Assembly (NCBI GenBank): GCA_029261455.1
Contig: JAJDBH010000058.1
Span: 1 to 45,194 of the forward strand
Reading direction: 5' to 3'
From: Nitrospinaceae bacterium
Lineage (GTDB): Bacteria; Nitrospinota; Nitrospinia; Nitrospinales; VA-1
Length of the DNA stretch: 45,194 bases
Below the pieces are notes generated by a model. The model had not been told where the DNA came from and ran no database searches. It was given only the letters and a program-made list of their open reading frames with translations. Positions 8,190 through 17,113 of this stretch are shown in pieces. Each line of letters begins with the position of its first letter. Position 1 is the first letter of the stretch. The translations under genes and the position numbers were made by a program.

Positions 8190-9306
8190 CAAAGTTGACC
8201 ACGCTCAAGTTATACACCACCCCACTAAGTTTGGTCCTTTCTCTTTATTGCATGCGGGGTCTTACACCATTGATCCAGATCGTAAGCGGTATCTTGTTGA
8301 AGGCTGGTGGGGCTTTGATTCCATCGGTCTTTTGGTTGCGGACCCTAAAACGGGAAAGACCTGGTTCGCTTTGATTTTGGCTTTTGCCATTGCCTCCGGC
8401 AGGCCCTTCCTTGGAAAGTTCAAAGTTGAGCAGGGTCCGGTGATCATGTTTTCTCCGGAGGGCAATCGCGCAGAGTTTCACGACCGTGTGCGGCAGATCG
8501 GTGAACGAATGGGGCTAGACCCTAACAGCTTGCCGCTTTACTTCATTGAAGATATTCCACAGCTGTACTTGGACGACAAGCAACATCAGGATTACCTTAC
8601 CAGCGCGATTAAAGAAATTCATCCGGCATTGGTTATTTTTGATCCGCTGGAGAAGTCGCTGCGAGGTGGGTTTTTGCGCGACGAAGAAGTGAAGCCTGCA
8701 ACGGATTATATGGATCTTGTGCGACGGAAGTTTGGTTGTTCTTTCATGGTCGCCCACCATACCAGCAAGGGCGATGCTAAATCTGATCACGGACGCATTA
8801 AGGGTGCTGGTTTGTTGTTCTCTTTTGGTGACTGCTATATCTATCTGGGAAAGCAAAATGAACAGGTCCGGGTTACAAGCAATCACAAAAATATTGAAGA
8901 AGCGGAACCGTTCAATGTCGAAATGGTGAAGGTCGAGGGCAATACGATGTATGAGATCGTTGATGCCGACTCTAGCGTATCAGAAAAGAAGCCAGAACTT
9001 TATGAGCGCATCATTCAGTTTCTAGCTATTAACCATAAGAAGAAATTTACTCAAGTAGCTTTGCGCGAAGAGCTGAAAGGGGATTTTTCCCGGTATGGTC
9101 CACTGCTGAATAAGCTGAAAAATGATGGGCAGGTCAGGGAGCAAAAGAAACCAAAAGGCTGGAAGATTACCGCGCAGGGAAAGAAAACTGCGCTGGAAAT
9201 GAGCCTTGTTCCTGCGGACCATTTTGAGCCAAAAGAAAAGAAAAAAACTGTAAAAAGGCAGGTAAAAAACACAACAAAAAAACAGGCCAAAGCCACTAAA
9301 AAATAA
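8182..9306 (+). CDS. RepA/RecA-fold AAA ATPase (AAA_25 type)
   Basis: LLVADPKTGKTWFALILAFAIASG Walker A, PALVIFDPLEK Walker B, VAHHTSKG; RBS AAGGAGAGAG before ATG 8182. Confidence 0.85.
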   Translation: MDDKVDHAQVIHHPTKFGPFSLLHAGSYTIDPDRKRYLVEGWWGFDSIGLLVADPKTGKTWFALILAFAIASGRPFLGKFKVEQGPVIMFSPEGNRAEFHDRVRQIGERMGLDPNSLPLYFIEDIPQLYLDDKQHQDYLTSAIKEIHPALVIFDPLEKSLRGGFLRDEEVKPATDYMDLVRRKFGCSFMVAHHTSKGDAKSDHGRIKGAGLLFSFGDCYIYLGKQNEQVRVTSNHKNIEEAEPFNVEMVKVEGNTMYEIVDADSSVSEKKPELYERIIQFLAINHKKKFTQVALREELKGDFSRYGPLLNKLKNDGQVREQKKPKGWKITAQGKKTALEMSLVPADHFEPKEKKKTVKRQVKNTTKKQAKATKK

Positions 9307-9331
9307 GGGGTTATCCCCTGTGTTGCTGGAT

Positions 9332-9373
9332 AGTTTGGTTTGCTTCCTCCCTAGAGAGAAACCAAACCAAACT
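9332..9373. promoter_or_regulatory. Inverted repeat AGTTTGGTTT...AAACCAAACT upstream of the mor-like gene
   Basis: 10-bp perfect stem, about 22-nt loop, between the early ATPase gene and the Mor-like ORF. Confidence 0.6.
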
Positions 9374-9424
9374 GCAAAAGGCCGGTAAATGGTACTTAAA
9401 AGATTGATTAATTAGGGTTTAATT

Positions 9425-9802
9425 ATGAAACCCCTTTGGTTTGAAAAGGTAGGTATAGAGGACCTCCCGGAGCCGTTTCGGTCCGTTACAGAGGAAATGG
9501 CGGAGGCGATCCGCTCAATGGTGACCTCGCGGGTGAAGGCCGAGGAGATCGCGTTGGTCTGTGTCAAAACCATGTGGGGAACCTTTGAGGGGACCGAGCC
9601 TTACTGGCACCAGTTCCAGGGAGACAAATTCTGCCAGTCCCGCCACGCCGCGATCCGCTCCAATTTCCGCAAGGAAAAGCTGGCTGGAACCTTTGAACTC
9701 AGGAACTTCCTAGACCGATGGAACATCACCGAGCGCACCCTGCGCTCCATCGTTAATGGCGACCATGAAGATCAAGAGGAAATGTTCCCTGAAGAGGAAT
9801 AA
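9425..9802 (+). CDS. Mor/C-family-like middle transcription activator
   Basis: C-terminal RHAAIRSNFRKEKLAGTFELRNFLDRWNITERTLRSIV fits the Mor HTH; end of early region. Confidence 0.6.
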   Translation: MKPLWFEKVGIEDLPEPFRSVTEEMAEAIRSMVTSRVKAEEIALVCVKTMWGTFEGTEPYWHQFQGDKFCQSRHAAIRSNFRKEKLAGTFELRNFLDRWNITERTLRSIVNGDHEDQEEMFPEEE

Positions 9803-9834
9803 TTCATTGGAAGTTGATTTACGCAGGTGGTATC

Positions 9835-10008
9835 AACGTCGGCTTTCGGCACAGACTGTGTGAAAACTCTGAAAGCAAGAGTCCTTACAGAAAACTGACT
9901 TCACCAGAAGTTCGTGGAGCTACGATCAGCATGTTAGGAAGGGGTCAGGCACCCTCTCTTTAGAGGTGTTTTTGGGTTTTCACACAGTCTGGGCAAAAAG
10001 CGGACATA
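9835..10008 (-). repeat. Cargo-bracketing element A (short form), split by a MITE-like insertion
   Basis: AACGTCGGCTTTCGGCA | 140-bp insert + GGCA | AAAAGCGGACATATT; removing the insert restores an imperfect palindrome. Confidence 0.7.
9852..9991. mobile_element. MITE-like non-autonomous IS derivative, 140 bp
   Basis: 16-bp perfect terminal inverted repeats CAGACTGTGTGAAAAC / GTTTTCACACAGTCTG (9852-9867, 9976-9991), flanked by GGCA at 9848-9851 and 9992-9995; no ORF. Confidence 0.8.
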
Positions 10009-10102
10009 TTTAGGAAAAGGATCATACGTTGTACCGATGTTAAAAAGAGGAAGTTCTCAAATTGAACTAAATATTATAAAGGAAAACTTAAGAGAAATTT
10101 AA

Positions 10103-10981
10103 CTAGTTGGTGTCTAAATGTTTTACCCATTCTTGTGATTTAATTTCTTTTTTCATTAAACTTACGATTTCTTCAATTTTCGGATTTGGAAGTTCTATTG
10201 AAATAACGGTTAGAAGTGAATTAATCGAATTCGCTATTTTGAATAAAATTAAAGAAATCCAACCCCTTTGATGTTTTTCTACGTTTTCGGCTGATGGAGA
10301 AGATTTATTAGGCTCTGTCAAACCTAACAAAAACATCGAACCATAGAAAGTGCCATGAATAATTTCTGAAGCATTGCCATAGATACTAAATAAACCAAAT
10401 TGTAAGCTCAAAGAAATATCTTTTCCGTATTTTTTATGGATAGCCTCAAGTTTTTCGGAAGGGTTTTCTGGTGTCCAATTGTTAATGCTTTTCCCTTTCG
10501 ATGTTGTAAATTCTTCAATTGCATTTTTTAAATCAACATTAGCCTCTAGGTCGACCTTTCCGCTAAACTCCTGTTTGATCACTTGCCCTAAGATGTCAAA
10601 CTCTGTATTCAAATCCTTATATGCTTTTTGAATGTAATGGCTTCTCGCTTTTTCAGCTGTTTCATTTCCTTTGGCTAAAATAAAAACTATATTAAGGATT
10701 GTTTCCAAAATGGAACGCGTGATTATAAAAACTTCCCTAGCTTTTGGATTTGGCCGTCCTGTTTCTTTAATGCCACTTTTTATTAAAATTTCAATGGAGC
10801 TACAGGACTCACAAACATTTATTAAAAGAGGTAATATGACGCCCCAAGAGGTATTTTTTGAATCCTTTTGAATAATTGCAAAGACAGATCCGTTAATGTT
10901 TATGATTTGGCTTTCAATAATTTCTAATAACTCTAGATTTCCATATTTATTGTCAAACCTGCTTTTGTTGTTCTTGCTCAT
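10103..10981 (-). CDS. Cargo gene: hypothetical, DUF5677-like
   Basis: Helical protein with AREVFIITRSILETILNIVFILAKGNETAEKARSHYIQKAY; family assignment tentative. Confidence 0.6.
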   Translation of the reverse strand: MSKNNKSRFDNKYGNLELLEIIESQIININGSVFAIIQKDSKNTSWGVILPLLINVCESCSSIEILIKSGIKETGRPNPKAREVFIITRSILETILNIVFILAKGNETAEKARSHYIQKAYKDLNTEFDILGQVIKQEFSGKVDLEANVDLKNAIEEFTTSKGKSINNWTPENPSEKLEAIHKKYGKDISLSLQFGLFSIYGNASEIIHGTFYGSMFLLGLTEPNKSSPSAENVEKHQRGWISLILFKIANSINSLLTVISIELPNPKIEEIVSLMKKEIKSQEWVKHLDTN

Positions 10982-11106
10982 AAGGTATTAGTGTAATTTC
11001 TGGGCTTATTGAGTTTCTTAGAGAATCTTGAGGCTAAACACTTGTGAAGTTTTAAAATCGGCATAATTAGTTTGAAATTCCCCTCCGTTTCGTCGCGTAT
11101 CACTTT

Positions 11107-11150
11107 AATGTCCGCTTTGGGTCGTTTGCGGGCTTACGATTAGCACAATC
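11107..11150 (-). repeat. Cargo-bracketing element B (degenerate second half)
   Basis: AATGTCCGCTTTGGGTCG identical to the first half of element C. Confidence 0.7.
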
Positions 11151-11164
11151 TTCATTTTATTTTT

Positions 11165-11857
11165 TCAATCAATTTTCTCAAGGGTAAATGTGACAATTTT
11201 TTTACTTGGATCCTCTAAATACATTTGTGTCACGTAAGTTTCAAACCCTTCATCCATTCTGAACCCAACAATATGTTTATTTAAAAGCTCTCCAAACTTA
11301 TTATTCCAATCAATTAATCTATTGTGGTGAAAATCGAATTTTTCTTGCGTATCAGGATAAAATTTAGAAAGGTCATGATAATGATTTTTAGCATGAATAT
11401 AATCACAAGTTTTATTATAAATAGTATAAATTTGTTGAATTGTTAAGAAATCAAGATCATGGAAAGAGTCACCGAATCCTTTAAGTTCCCATTGACCTGT
11501 AATTTTACTTTTTTCAAGGCTTTTTATTGGTTCAGGAAGAAGTTTTGCTTTTTCCGATGGATGATTTTCAGTTCTTTTTAAAATTTTTTTAAAATTCCAT
11601 TCATCCTTAAAGGATAAATCTAAATCCTCATATATTTTCCGGTTAGTTATAATTCTTGAAAAAGCAAATAATTCACAAATTTTTCTCATTTGTAAATATT
11701 TAAACTCTAAAAAAAATATTCCATTTAAGTAGGATGTTGTTCCTTTTAAAGAAAGAAGGATTCTATCTTTAATTTCTTTCATGCAATTAGCATAAATTTC
11801 AATATTTGATTTTTTAGTCCAATCATCCACCCCAATCCCCTTCTTTGAATTCGTCAT
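11165..11857 (-). CDS. Cargo gene: hypothetical protein
   Basis: 230-aa intact ORF between elements B and C. Confidence 0.7.
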   Translation of the reverse strand: MTNSKKGIGVDDWTKKSNIEIYANCMKEIKDRILLSLKGTTSYLNGIFFLEFKYLQMRKICELFAFSRIITNRKIYEDLDLSFKDEWNFKKILKRTENHPSEKAKLLPEPIKSLEKSKITGQWELKGFGDSFHDLDFLTIQQIYTIYNKTCDYIHAKNHYHDLSKFYPDTQEKFDFHHNRLIDWNNKFGELLNKHIVGFRMDEGFETYVTQMYLEDPSKKIVTFTLEKID

Positions 11858-11947
11858 TAATATCTTCCCATCAAGGACCTATTAAAGAAGATGCAATAAT
11901 GAAATGATCAAAGTATCAGCTCCAATATTGACTAATTGAGTAATATC

Positions 11948-12003
11948 AATGTCCGCTTTGGGTCGGGAACAGACATGTCTTCTCTCGGCCATAAGCGGTC
12001 ATT
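11948..12003 (-). repeat. Cargo-bracketing element C, full 56-bp form
   Basis: AATGTCCGCTTTGGGTCGGGAACAGACATGTCTTCTCTCGGCCATAAGCGGTCATT. Confidence 0.95.
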
Positions 12004-12028
12004 GGCGATACCATCACGGTGTCACCAG

Positions 12029-13462
12029 TCAGCCCGATGTTTTTGATACAGCAAGGACACCAAGTAACGATTTCGTAAAGGCACGTTTTTCCGAGAGTTC
12101 TGAAGCCTTGTCATGCCAGTACTTGCCTGCCAATGCAAGGGGCACCACGCTTCCCAGTAGAGGAGCAAGGGCTGGCATCAATGCTGCTCCTGCCGAAGCT
12201 AGACTTAAGATCGCTGTTTGACCGTGAGTCCGATTGTATTTTGATTGAATTTTACGTAGTTCTTTCTCGTGTTCAGCATTTGCCTGTTCAAGATCGTGAC
12301 AAACTTCTGAAGCTACCCGATTTATATCCCCCAAACTACTTTTGTGCAACCTTGTCACGGCAGCATGTAGTCGCTTACGAAAGTCCAAGTTCTCATTGTT
12401 TTGGCGTAGGTTCACCAGTGTTTCGATGGGTATTCCTCCTAACCATTCAAGCCTTTTGGAGCTCAAGGCGTTCACCAATGCTGTAGTCTTTGGATCCAAG
12501 ACATCCAGCGCAGCCAAGCGCGCGTTGCTGGTGCCACTGACAAGCCCAAAATAGTGTGCTTGTTGTTCGATACTCAACAGGGGATTACTTCCAAGCTCCT
12601 GAGCGTTTTCGAGCAGGTGATATATCGGGGTCACCCGTTCCAGAATCCCATTTATGATTTGGACATGAGGCGGAAATTTTCTGTATTGACTGAGCCAATC
12701 GTCTGAACGCCAAATCGCAACTTCATTTTCATACCTAATGAGCGCATCACTCAGGGGTTCATCGATCGGTCCCCCCTGAGCCACAAAGAGGCGGTTACTC
12801 TCGACCAATTGATAAGTCTGATCGGGAAATCGATTAGCAAAGTCAAAGACTTCCTCAATAGATGCAAGGTTTTCACCAAGGTAGCAGGACATCATATCGG
12901 TGAAGAGATGCGATATACCGGATTGTGTTTGCGGATCATTATCTTCCAGTAGTTTCTCCCAACTAGGGAAGACGAGCACAGCTGGAAAGGGAAGATCGGC
13001 ATCCACTAGAGGCTTAAGATGGAGCAAAGCATGTACCGCCTGAAGAAGATTGAGGTGACGAAACTTTTCTTCGGTTCTCTCCCTTTCCATCCACGGAATG
13101 ACAGGATCCGGTATGAACACTGTGTCACTGTAGAGCACGGTCGCCGACGTAGAATTTAGCTGGCTTCGACCAAATCTACTGCTACCACCGAGCACCAGAT
13201 TCATTCCACCTAGTTGTTTAGCATCTGCAAACGCATCTCCACCTCGGCGAGCAACAAATGTCCTGAAATCAGTATCCAGCCAGGTAAATGCATCCTCACC
13301 TCGCTGGGCAAGATCTCTTGCACTTGCCCCAACTACCTCGCTGAAGGTCTCAATCGATGCAAACTCAGTTGCCGATTTGCCAGTAGCTCGCACAAAGAAC
13401 TCGTCAAGATAGGCGAAGTACTTTCGGTTGTATTCAATACTGTTCTGGATGGGGTTAGTCAT
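12029..13462 (-). CDS. Cargo gene: 477-aa hypothetical protein with C-terminal hydrophobic segment
   Basis: Intact ORF between elements C and D; C-terminal TAILSLASAGAALMPALAPLLGSVVPLALAGKYW. Confidence 0.75.
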   Translation of the reverse strand: MTNPIQNSIEYNRKYFAYLDEFFVRATGKSATEFASIETFSEVVGASARDLAQRGEDAFTWLDTDFRTFVARRGGDAFADAKQLGGMNLVLGGSSRFGRSQLNSTSATVLYSDTVFIPDPVIPWMERERTEEKFRHLNLLQAVHALLHLKPLVDADLPFPAVLVFPSWEKLLEDNDPQTQSGISHLFTDMMSCYLGENLASIEEVFDFANRFPDQTYQLVESNRLFVAQGGPIDEPLSDALIRYENEVAIWRSDDWLSQYRKFPPHVQIINGILERVTPIYHLLENAQELGSNPLLSIEQQAHYFGLVSGTSNARLAALDVLDPKTTALVNALSSKRLEWLGGIPIETLVNLRQNNENLDFRKRLHAAVTRLHKSSLGDINRVASEVCHDLEQANAEHEKELRKIQSKYNRTHGQTAILSLASAGAALMPALAPLLGSVVPLALAGKYWHDKASELSEKRAFTKSLLGVLAVSKTSG

Positions 13463-13505
13463 TAGTTTAGGGGATCACTTGAAATCGATATTTTCTATTC
13501 CATTA

Positions 13506-13561
13506 AACGTCCGATTTGGGTCGGGAACAGACATGTCGGGTGTCGGCTATGAGCGGTCATT
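13506..13561 (-). repeat. Cargo-bracketing element D, full 56-bp form
   Basis: AACGTCCGATTTGGGTCGGGAACAGACATGTCGGGTGTCGGCTATGAGCGGTCATT, about 48/56 identical to C; last base overlaps the stop codon of 13561..14610. Confidence 0.95.
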
Positions 13562-14610
13562 TATTTTACATCTTGAACCTTTAAGACTTTCTTACCTGAC
13601 AGACCTTGACAACCTTTTTCTATTAATTTGACAAAGTCATTCGCATCTGAGAAGTAGTTTTTAAATGCCAACCTAATATCTTCACTCTTATCAGCTTTAA
13701 CAAGAACGATATCATGCTCAGGCATTTCTTTTTCTAATTTAAACAAATCTCGAAGAGCTTCCGTTGCGAGAGAATAAGTTCTAATCTCCAGCTTCTCAGA
13801 TTTTGAAAATATTAGTATTGCATTGCGGTTAGCAGTAGCTTGTTCTTTTACTGCTCTTAAACTACGCAATGTTTTCAGTAAGCTTAACTCTTTCTCAATT
13901 CCCAAAAATTTATTTACAAGAATTTTGTTTTCCATCTCAGGGAAAGGGCCATTTGAATCTTCATGACTTCGTGCAATAATTTCGCTACCTAATGCCATCG
14001 CATTTTGGTATCTATAGTCTCCTTGTTCAAATTTTGGTTGGCTTTCCGTTATAAAACCAATAACTTCCACAGCTGTCGCCCAGGAGTGTTGTATAAATGT
14101 GCGATACTGCACCTCCACAAGCAGACCTTTCAAAGTACGTCCTGCTTCAGAATTGACATCGTATTCGTACACATCGTGAATTCCTCTATAGCCAGTTTTT
14201 TTTGGGCTTTTAATATAATCATATCTATCTATTTCATTGCGTAGACGGTGATTAAATCTAGCCTTATGAAATTTCTGTCTAAATACGTATAGATCTTTTG
14301 TAGAGGGAAATATTAAACGAAAACCTGCAACGTCATCCATTCGCGCGAGCTGCATCTCGGGAAACCTATCTAATTTCCCTACAATTGTTGATTTTCGCTT
14401 ATGACGTTGAGCAACAACGATTTTTGTATTTCTTGTTCTTCTGCGCAAACCTTCTTGAAATGTATTTAATACGGCTCGATGTGCAGCCCTCCATGTCTCT
14501 ATCACCGACAAATCTTCTGCACTTGGCTGCTTCTTCCGTACATTATTTCCTGCTTTGTTCACGCGATTTTTAGAGCCGCCTGGGTAAGAGGATACAGAAT
14601 GGTTTTTCAA
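13561..14610 (-). CDS. Cargo gene: RelA/SpoT-domain nucleotide synthetase-like protein
   Basis: RHKRKSTIVGKLDR..MQLARMDDVAGFRLIFPS...RNEIDRYDYIKSPKKTGYRGIHDVYEY...LLVEVQYRTFIQHSWATAVEVIGF match the RelA_SpoT synthetase fold. Confidence 0.9.
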   Translation of the reverse strand: MKNHSVSSYPGGSKNRVNKAGNNVRKKQPSAEDLSVIETWRAAHRAVLNTFQEGLRRRTRNTKIVVAQRHKRKSTIVGKLDRFPEMQLARMDDVAGFRLIFPSTKDLYVFRQKFHKARFNHRLRNEIDRYDYIKSPKKTGYRGIHDVYEYDVNSEAGRTLKGLLVEVQYRTFIQHSWATAVEVIGFITESQPKFEQGDYRYQNAMALGSEIIARSHEDSNGPFPEMENKILVNKFLGIEKELSLLKTLRSLRAVKEQATANRNAILIFSKSEKLEIRTYSLATEALRDLFKLEKEMPEHDIVLVKADKSEDIRLAFKNYFSDANDFVKLIEKGCQGLSGKKVLKVQDVK

Positions 14611-14636
14611 TTTTCACTCCTAAATTTATTTAATTC

Positions 14637-14667
14637 AACGTCCGCTTTGGGTCGATAAGCGTCCGTT
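14637..14667 (-). repeat. Cargo-bracketing element E, 31-bp short form
   Basis: AACGTCCGCTTTGGGTCGATAAGCGTCCGTT; both outer halves without the N20 centre. Confidence 0.8.
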
Positions 14668-15010
14668 CAAAAAATTTTAACACGGCAGGCCATGTGCGAA
14701 AAAACTGCACCTCAAATACAGAATCAAACATCATCTTAACAGGAATATCCCAGGGTTTAAACCCTCGACCCAGCTGTAGTATTTATCAATAGCCCTGAAA
14801 AGTTGTTGCAAAACATTTGGTTCCTCCTTCCATGTGTTATGTACAGCCTAGCCCCTTCCCGTTTGGATATCTTTTCATTTAAAACCTGAATAATACGTTT
14901 TCCGGAAACGGCTCCTCTTGCACGTTTCTTCCTCAACGCTCTAATCTGAAATCACTAAATAATGTCGCGCTTTAGCGCGACACCTGTGAGCCTTCGCTAC
15001 CAATTTAAAC

Positions 15011-15054
15011 ATGGATTGCCGCGCCGCTTTCAGCGGCTCGCAATGACGGGCAAT
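15011..15054. repeat. Dispersed palindromic repeat (GGATTGCCGCGCCGC...GCGGCTCGCAATGACGG type)
   Basis: Hairpin-forming intergenic sequence immediately before the M15 start codon. Confidence 0.55.
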
Positions 15055-15055
15055 T

Positions 15056-15526
15056 ATGATCGAGCTATTACAGAATCCAAATGTTGCTATCTCACATCAG
15101 GAGCCATTGCTCTATTCGCATTGGTCGGAGGTTCCTTGGGACTTCGAACGGTGGCCTAATTTTTCCCCTGGGGAACCGAGGCTTGCTTGCCCTAGAAATG
15201 GGGAGTTCTATTTTGACACTGATGCTCTTGACCGTTTGCAGTACGCAAGAAAGCTTGTTGGAGAATCTTTCAAAATTAATAGCGGTCATCGCTCACCGAT
15301 TCACAATGCACTGGTCGGCGGTAAGCCTTTAAGTCAGCATTTAAAACTTGGTTTTGACATTTCAATTTTAAATCACAAAGACCCTATGCGGGTTTACACA
15401 GCCTGCCGGGAATCCGGCTTCACGGGGTTCGGTTTTTATTTTACGTTTCTGCATGTTGACACAGGCAGAGCTAGAAGATGGTTCACCAAACTTGGAGAGA
15501 AAAGATGGACTTCCTTATTAGCGTAA
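15056..15526 (+). CDS. Peptidase M15-family endolysin-like protein
   Basis: FKINSGHRSPIHNALVGGKPLSQHLKLGFDI...FLHVDTGRARRW, M15 metallopeptidase pattern. Confidence 0.85.
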   Translation: MIELLQNPNVAISHQEPLLYSHWSEVPWDFERWPNFSPGEPRLACPRNGEFYFDTDALDRLQYARKLVGESFKINSGHRSPIHNALVGGKPLSQHLKLGFDISILNHKDPMRVYTACRESGFTGFGFYFTFLHVDTGRARRWFTKLGEKRWTSLLA

Positions 15527-15972
15527 TGTCCGGAGGGTTGACCGGAGTCTTCGGTTCGATGTTTGGGGCTGTCGTTAAGTTCTTCCAGACAAAGCAGGAT
15601 CGGGAGTTTAAAAAATCGGAGTGGGAGCACGAACTGAAACTGCACGATAAAAACCTCGAAGCGTCCCAGAAAGATTTTGACAATGAAATGGCTCTCGTTG
15701 CTCAAGCAGGCAGTTATTCCGGATTGAATGAATCCATAAAAGCAGACAGTGGTGTTGGGCAATCGTATAAGTGGGTCAATGCCATTAAATCCCTTTACCG
15801 TCCGGCTCTCACCACCGGCTTGATCGTTCTTTACTACCTCCTTGTTTACGATATTGAAGATCCAGAAATCAATAAGGATGTGGTTGCCCTGATCGGTTAC
15901 ATGACCTCAATGGCGGTTGCTTGGTGGTTTGGTGATAGAGCTTTCGCTCCACCGGGAATGAAGAATCGCTGA
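15505..15972 (+). CDS. Holin-like membrane protein
   Basis: MDFLISVMSGGLTGVFGSMFGAVVKF..., C-terminal transmembrane segments; adjacent to endolysin. Confidence 0.65.
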   Translation: MDFLISVMSGGLTGVFGSMFGAVVKFFQTKQDREFKKSEWEHELKLHDKNLEASQKDFDNEMALVAQAGSYSGLNESIKADSGVGQSYKWVNAIKSLYRPALTTGLIVLYYLLVYDIEDPEINKDVVALIGYMTSMAVAWWFGDRAFAPPGMKNR

Positions 15973-16014
15973 ATGTAAATCACCCTAGCCCTCTTTAAGA
16001 AAGAGGAGATTAAT
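15973..16014. repeat. REP-like palindromic repeat
   Basis: AAATCACCCTAGCCCTCTTTAAGAAAGAGGAGATTAA. Confidence 0.65.
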
Positions 16015-16048
16015 CATTGGCCCCACGCCGAGTGGGAGGAGGAAATTA

Positions 16049-16336
16049 ATGTCAGATCCAGAAAAAGAAGAAGGACATTCACATAGGAAGCTGGATAACC
16101 CTGCGCGGGACGGAGCTGTAATAACTCCAGATGATGCTACGGATTTTGAAAAGGTGCCGCGTTCTCTTTATGTCGGCGGGACCGGTGATATTCAAGTGAC
16201 GTTTGCCGGGTTCAAGGATGGTGTTCCAGGTGCGACGGTGACGCTCAAGGCTGTGCCTGTTGGCGTGTTGCCGGTGCAGGTGCTCCGTGTTCACGCGACA
16301 TTGACAACGGCAACCGAAATCGTGGGGCTGTATTGA
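16049..16336 (+). CDS. Spike-base-like phage protein
   Basis: AVITPDDATDFEKVPRSLYVGGTGDIQVTFAG...VGVLPVQVLRVHATLTTATEIVGLY, resembles phage/GTA spike base proteins. Confidence 0.7.
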   Translation: MSDPEKEEGHSHRKLDNPARDGAVITPDDATDFEKVPRSLYVGGTGDIQVTFAGFKDGVPGATVTLKAVPVGVLPVQVLRVHATLTTATEIVGLY

Positions 16337-17052
16337 TGAAATTAGGCCTGGGAAATAGCCTGGGGATGTCGGGGCATTGTAGTGGTCCTATGGGGGTTCC
16401 CATTCCGGCAGCGCATGCGCAAGTCCTTTATCACTGGAATACAGGCTTTGCTGATTCAAGCGACAACAATCGCAATGCAACTTTAAATTCTCCGGTCCCA
16501 ACTATTGTAACTTCTCAATCTGTTTTCGGTGGAGCGTCGGCTCTAGTTCAAGATCGTGGGTCAATTGAAATGCCGGGAGGTTCCCACTTTCACTTTTCCG
16601 ATGGCACTCCGTTTCAGCTGCGCTGGAGGATGAGACCAACAAAACTCACTTCCAGTGAAGTTTGGTTTTTGAGTAGTGCTGTTGGAACTGGTGGAGTGGG
16701 ATTTGCTATTAGGTTTCGTTTCAACTATACGCTTATGCAGCTTTTGTTCTCAGGAAGTGATCCCACCTGGAACATCCCCGCGCTGTCTTATAACACTTGG
16801 TACGCCATGCTGCTTAATCATGACGGTGCTGGTAATTATAGGTTTTATATCAACGGCACTCGAATCGGAACCACATCTTCCGGCTCAGGCAACAACTCAA
16901 ATAATCTAGTAAGGCTGGGTGAGCCATTTGATCAGGGGAATGGTCCTTTTCATGGATATGTGGATGAGTTTCTTTTGGAAAAGCATGCGGATCTTCAAAT
17001 CATTACGGCATCAACCTATGAGGTTGAAGAGTTGCCATTTGTGCTTGTTTAA
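16333..17052 (+). CDS. LamG/concanavalin-like domain protein
   Basis: FRFNYTLMQLLFSGSDP...NTWYAMLLNHDGAGNYRFYINGTRIGTTS...FHGYVDEFLLEK pattern. Confidence 0.75.
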   Translation: MMKLGLGNSLGMSGHCSGPMGVPIPAAHAQVLYHWNTGFADSSDNNRNATLNSPVPTIVTSQSVFGGASALVQDRGSIEMPGGSHFHFSDGTPFQLRWRMRPTKLTSSEVWFLSSAVGTGGVGFAIRFRFNYTLMQLLFSGSDPTWNIPALSYNTWYAMLLNHDGAGNYRFYINGTRIGTTSSGSGNNSNNLVRLGEPFDQGNGPFHGYVDEFLLEKHADLQIITASTYEVEELPFVLV

Positions 17053-17061
17053 CCCGCTAGA

Positions 17062-17100
17062 TGTTAATCACCCTAGCCCTCTTTGAGAAAGAGGGAATTA
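17062..17100. repeat. REP-like palindromic repeat
   Basis: TTAATCACCCTAGCCCTCTTTGAGAAAGAGGGAATTAA. Confidence 0.7.
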
Positions 17101-17113
17101 AACAGGAGAGCTT

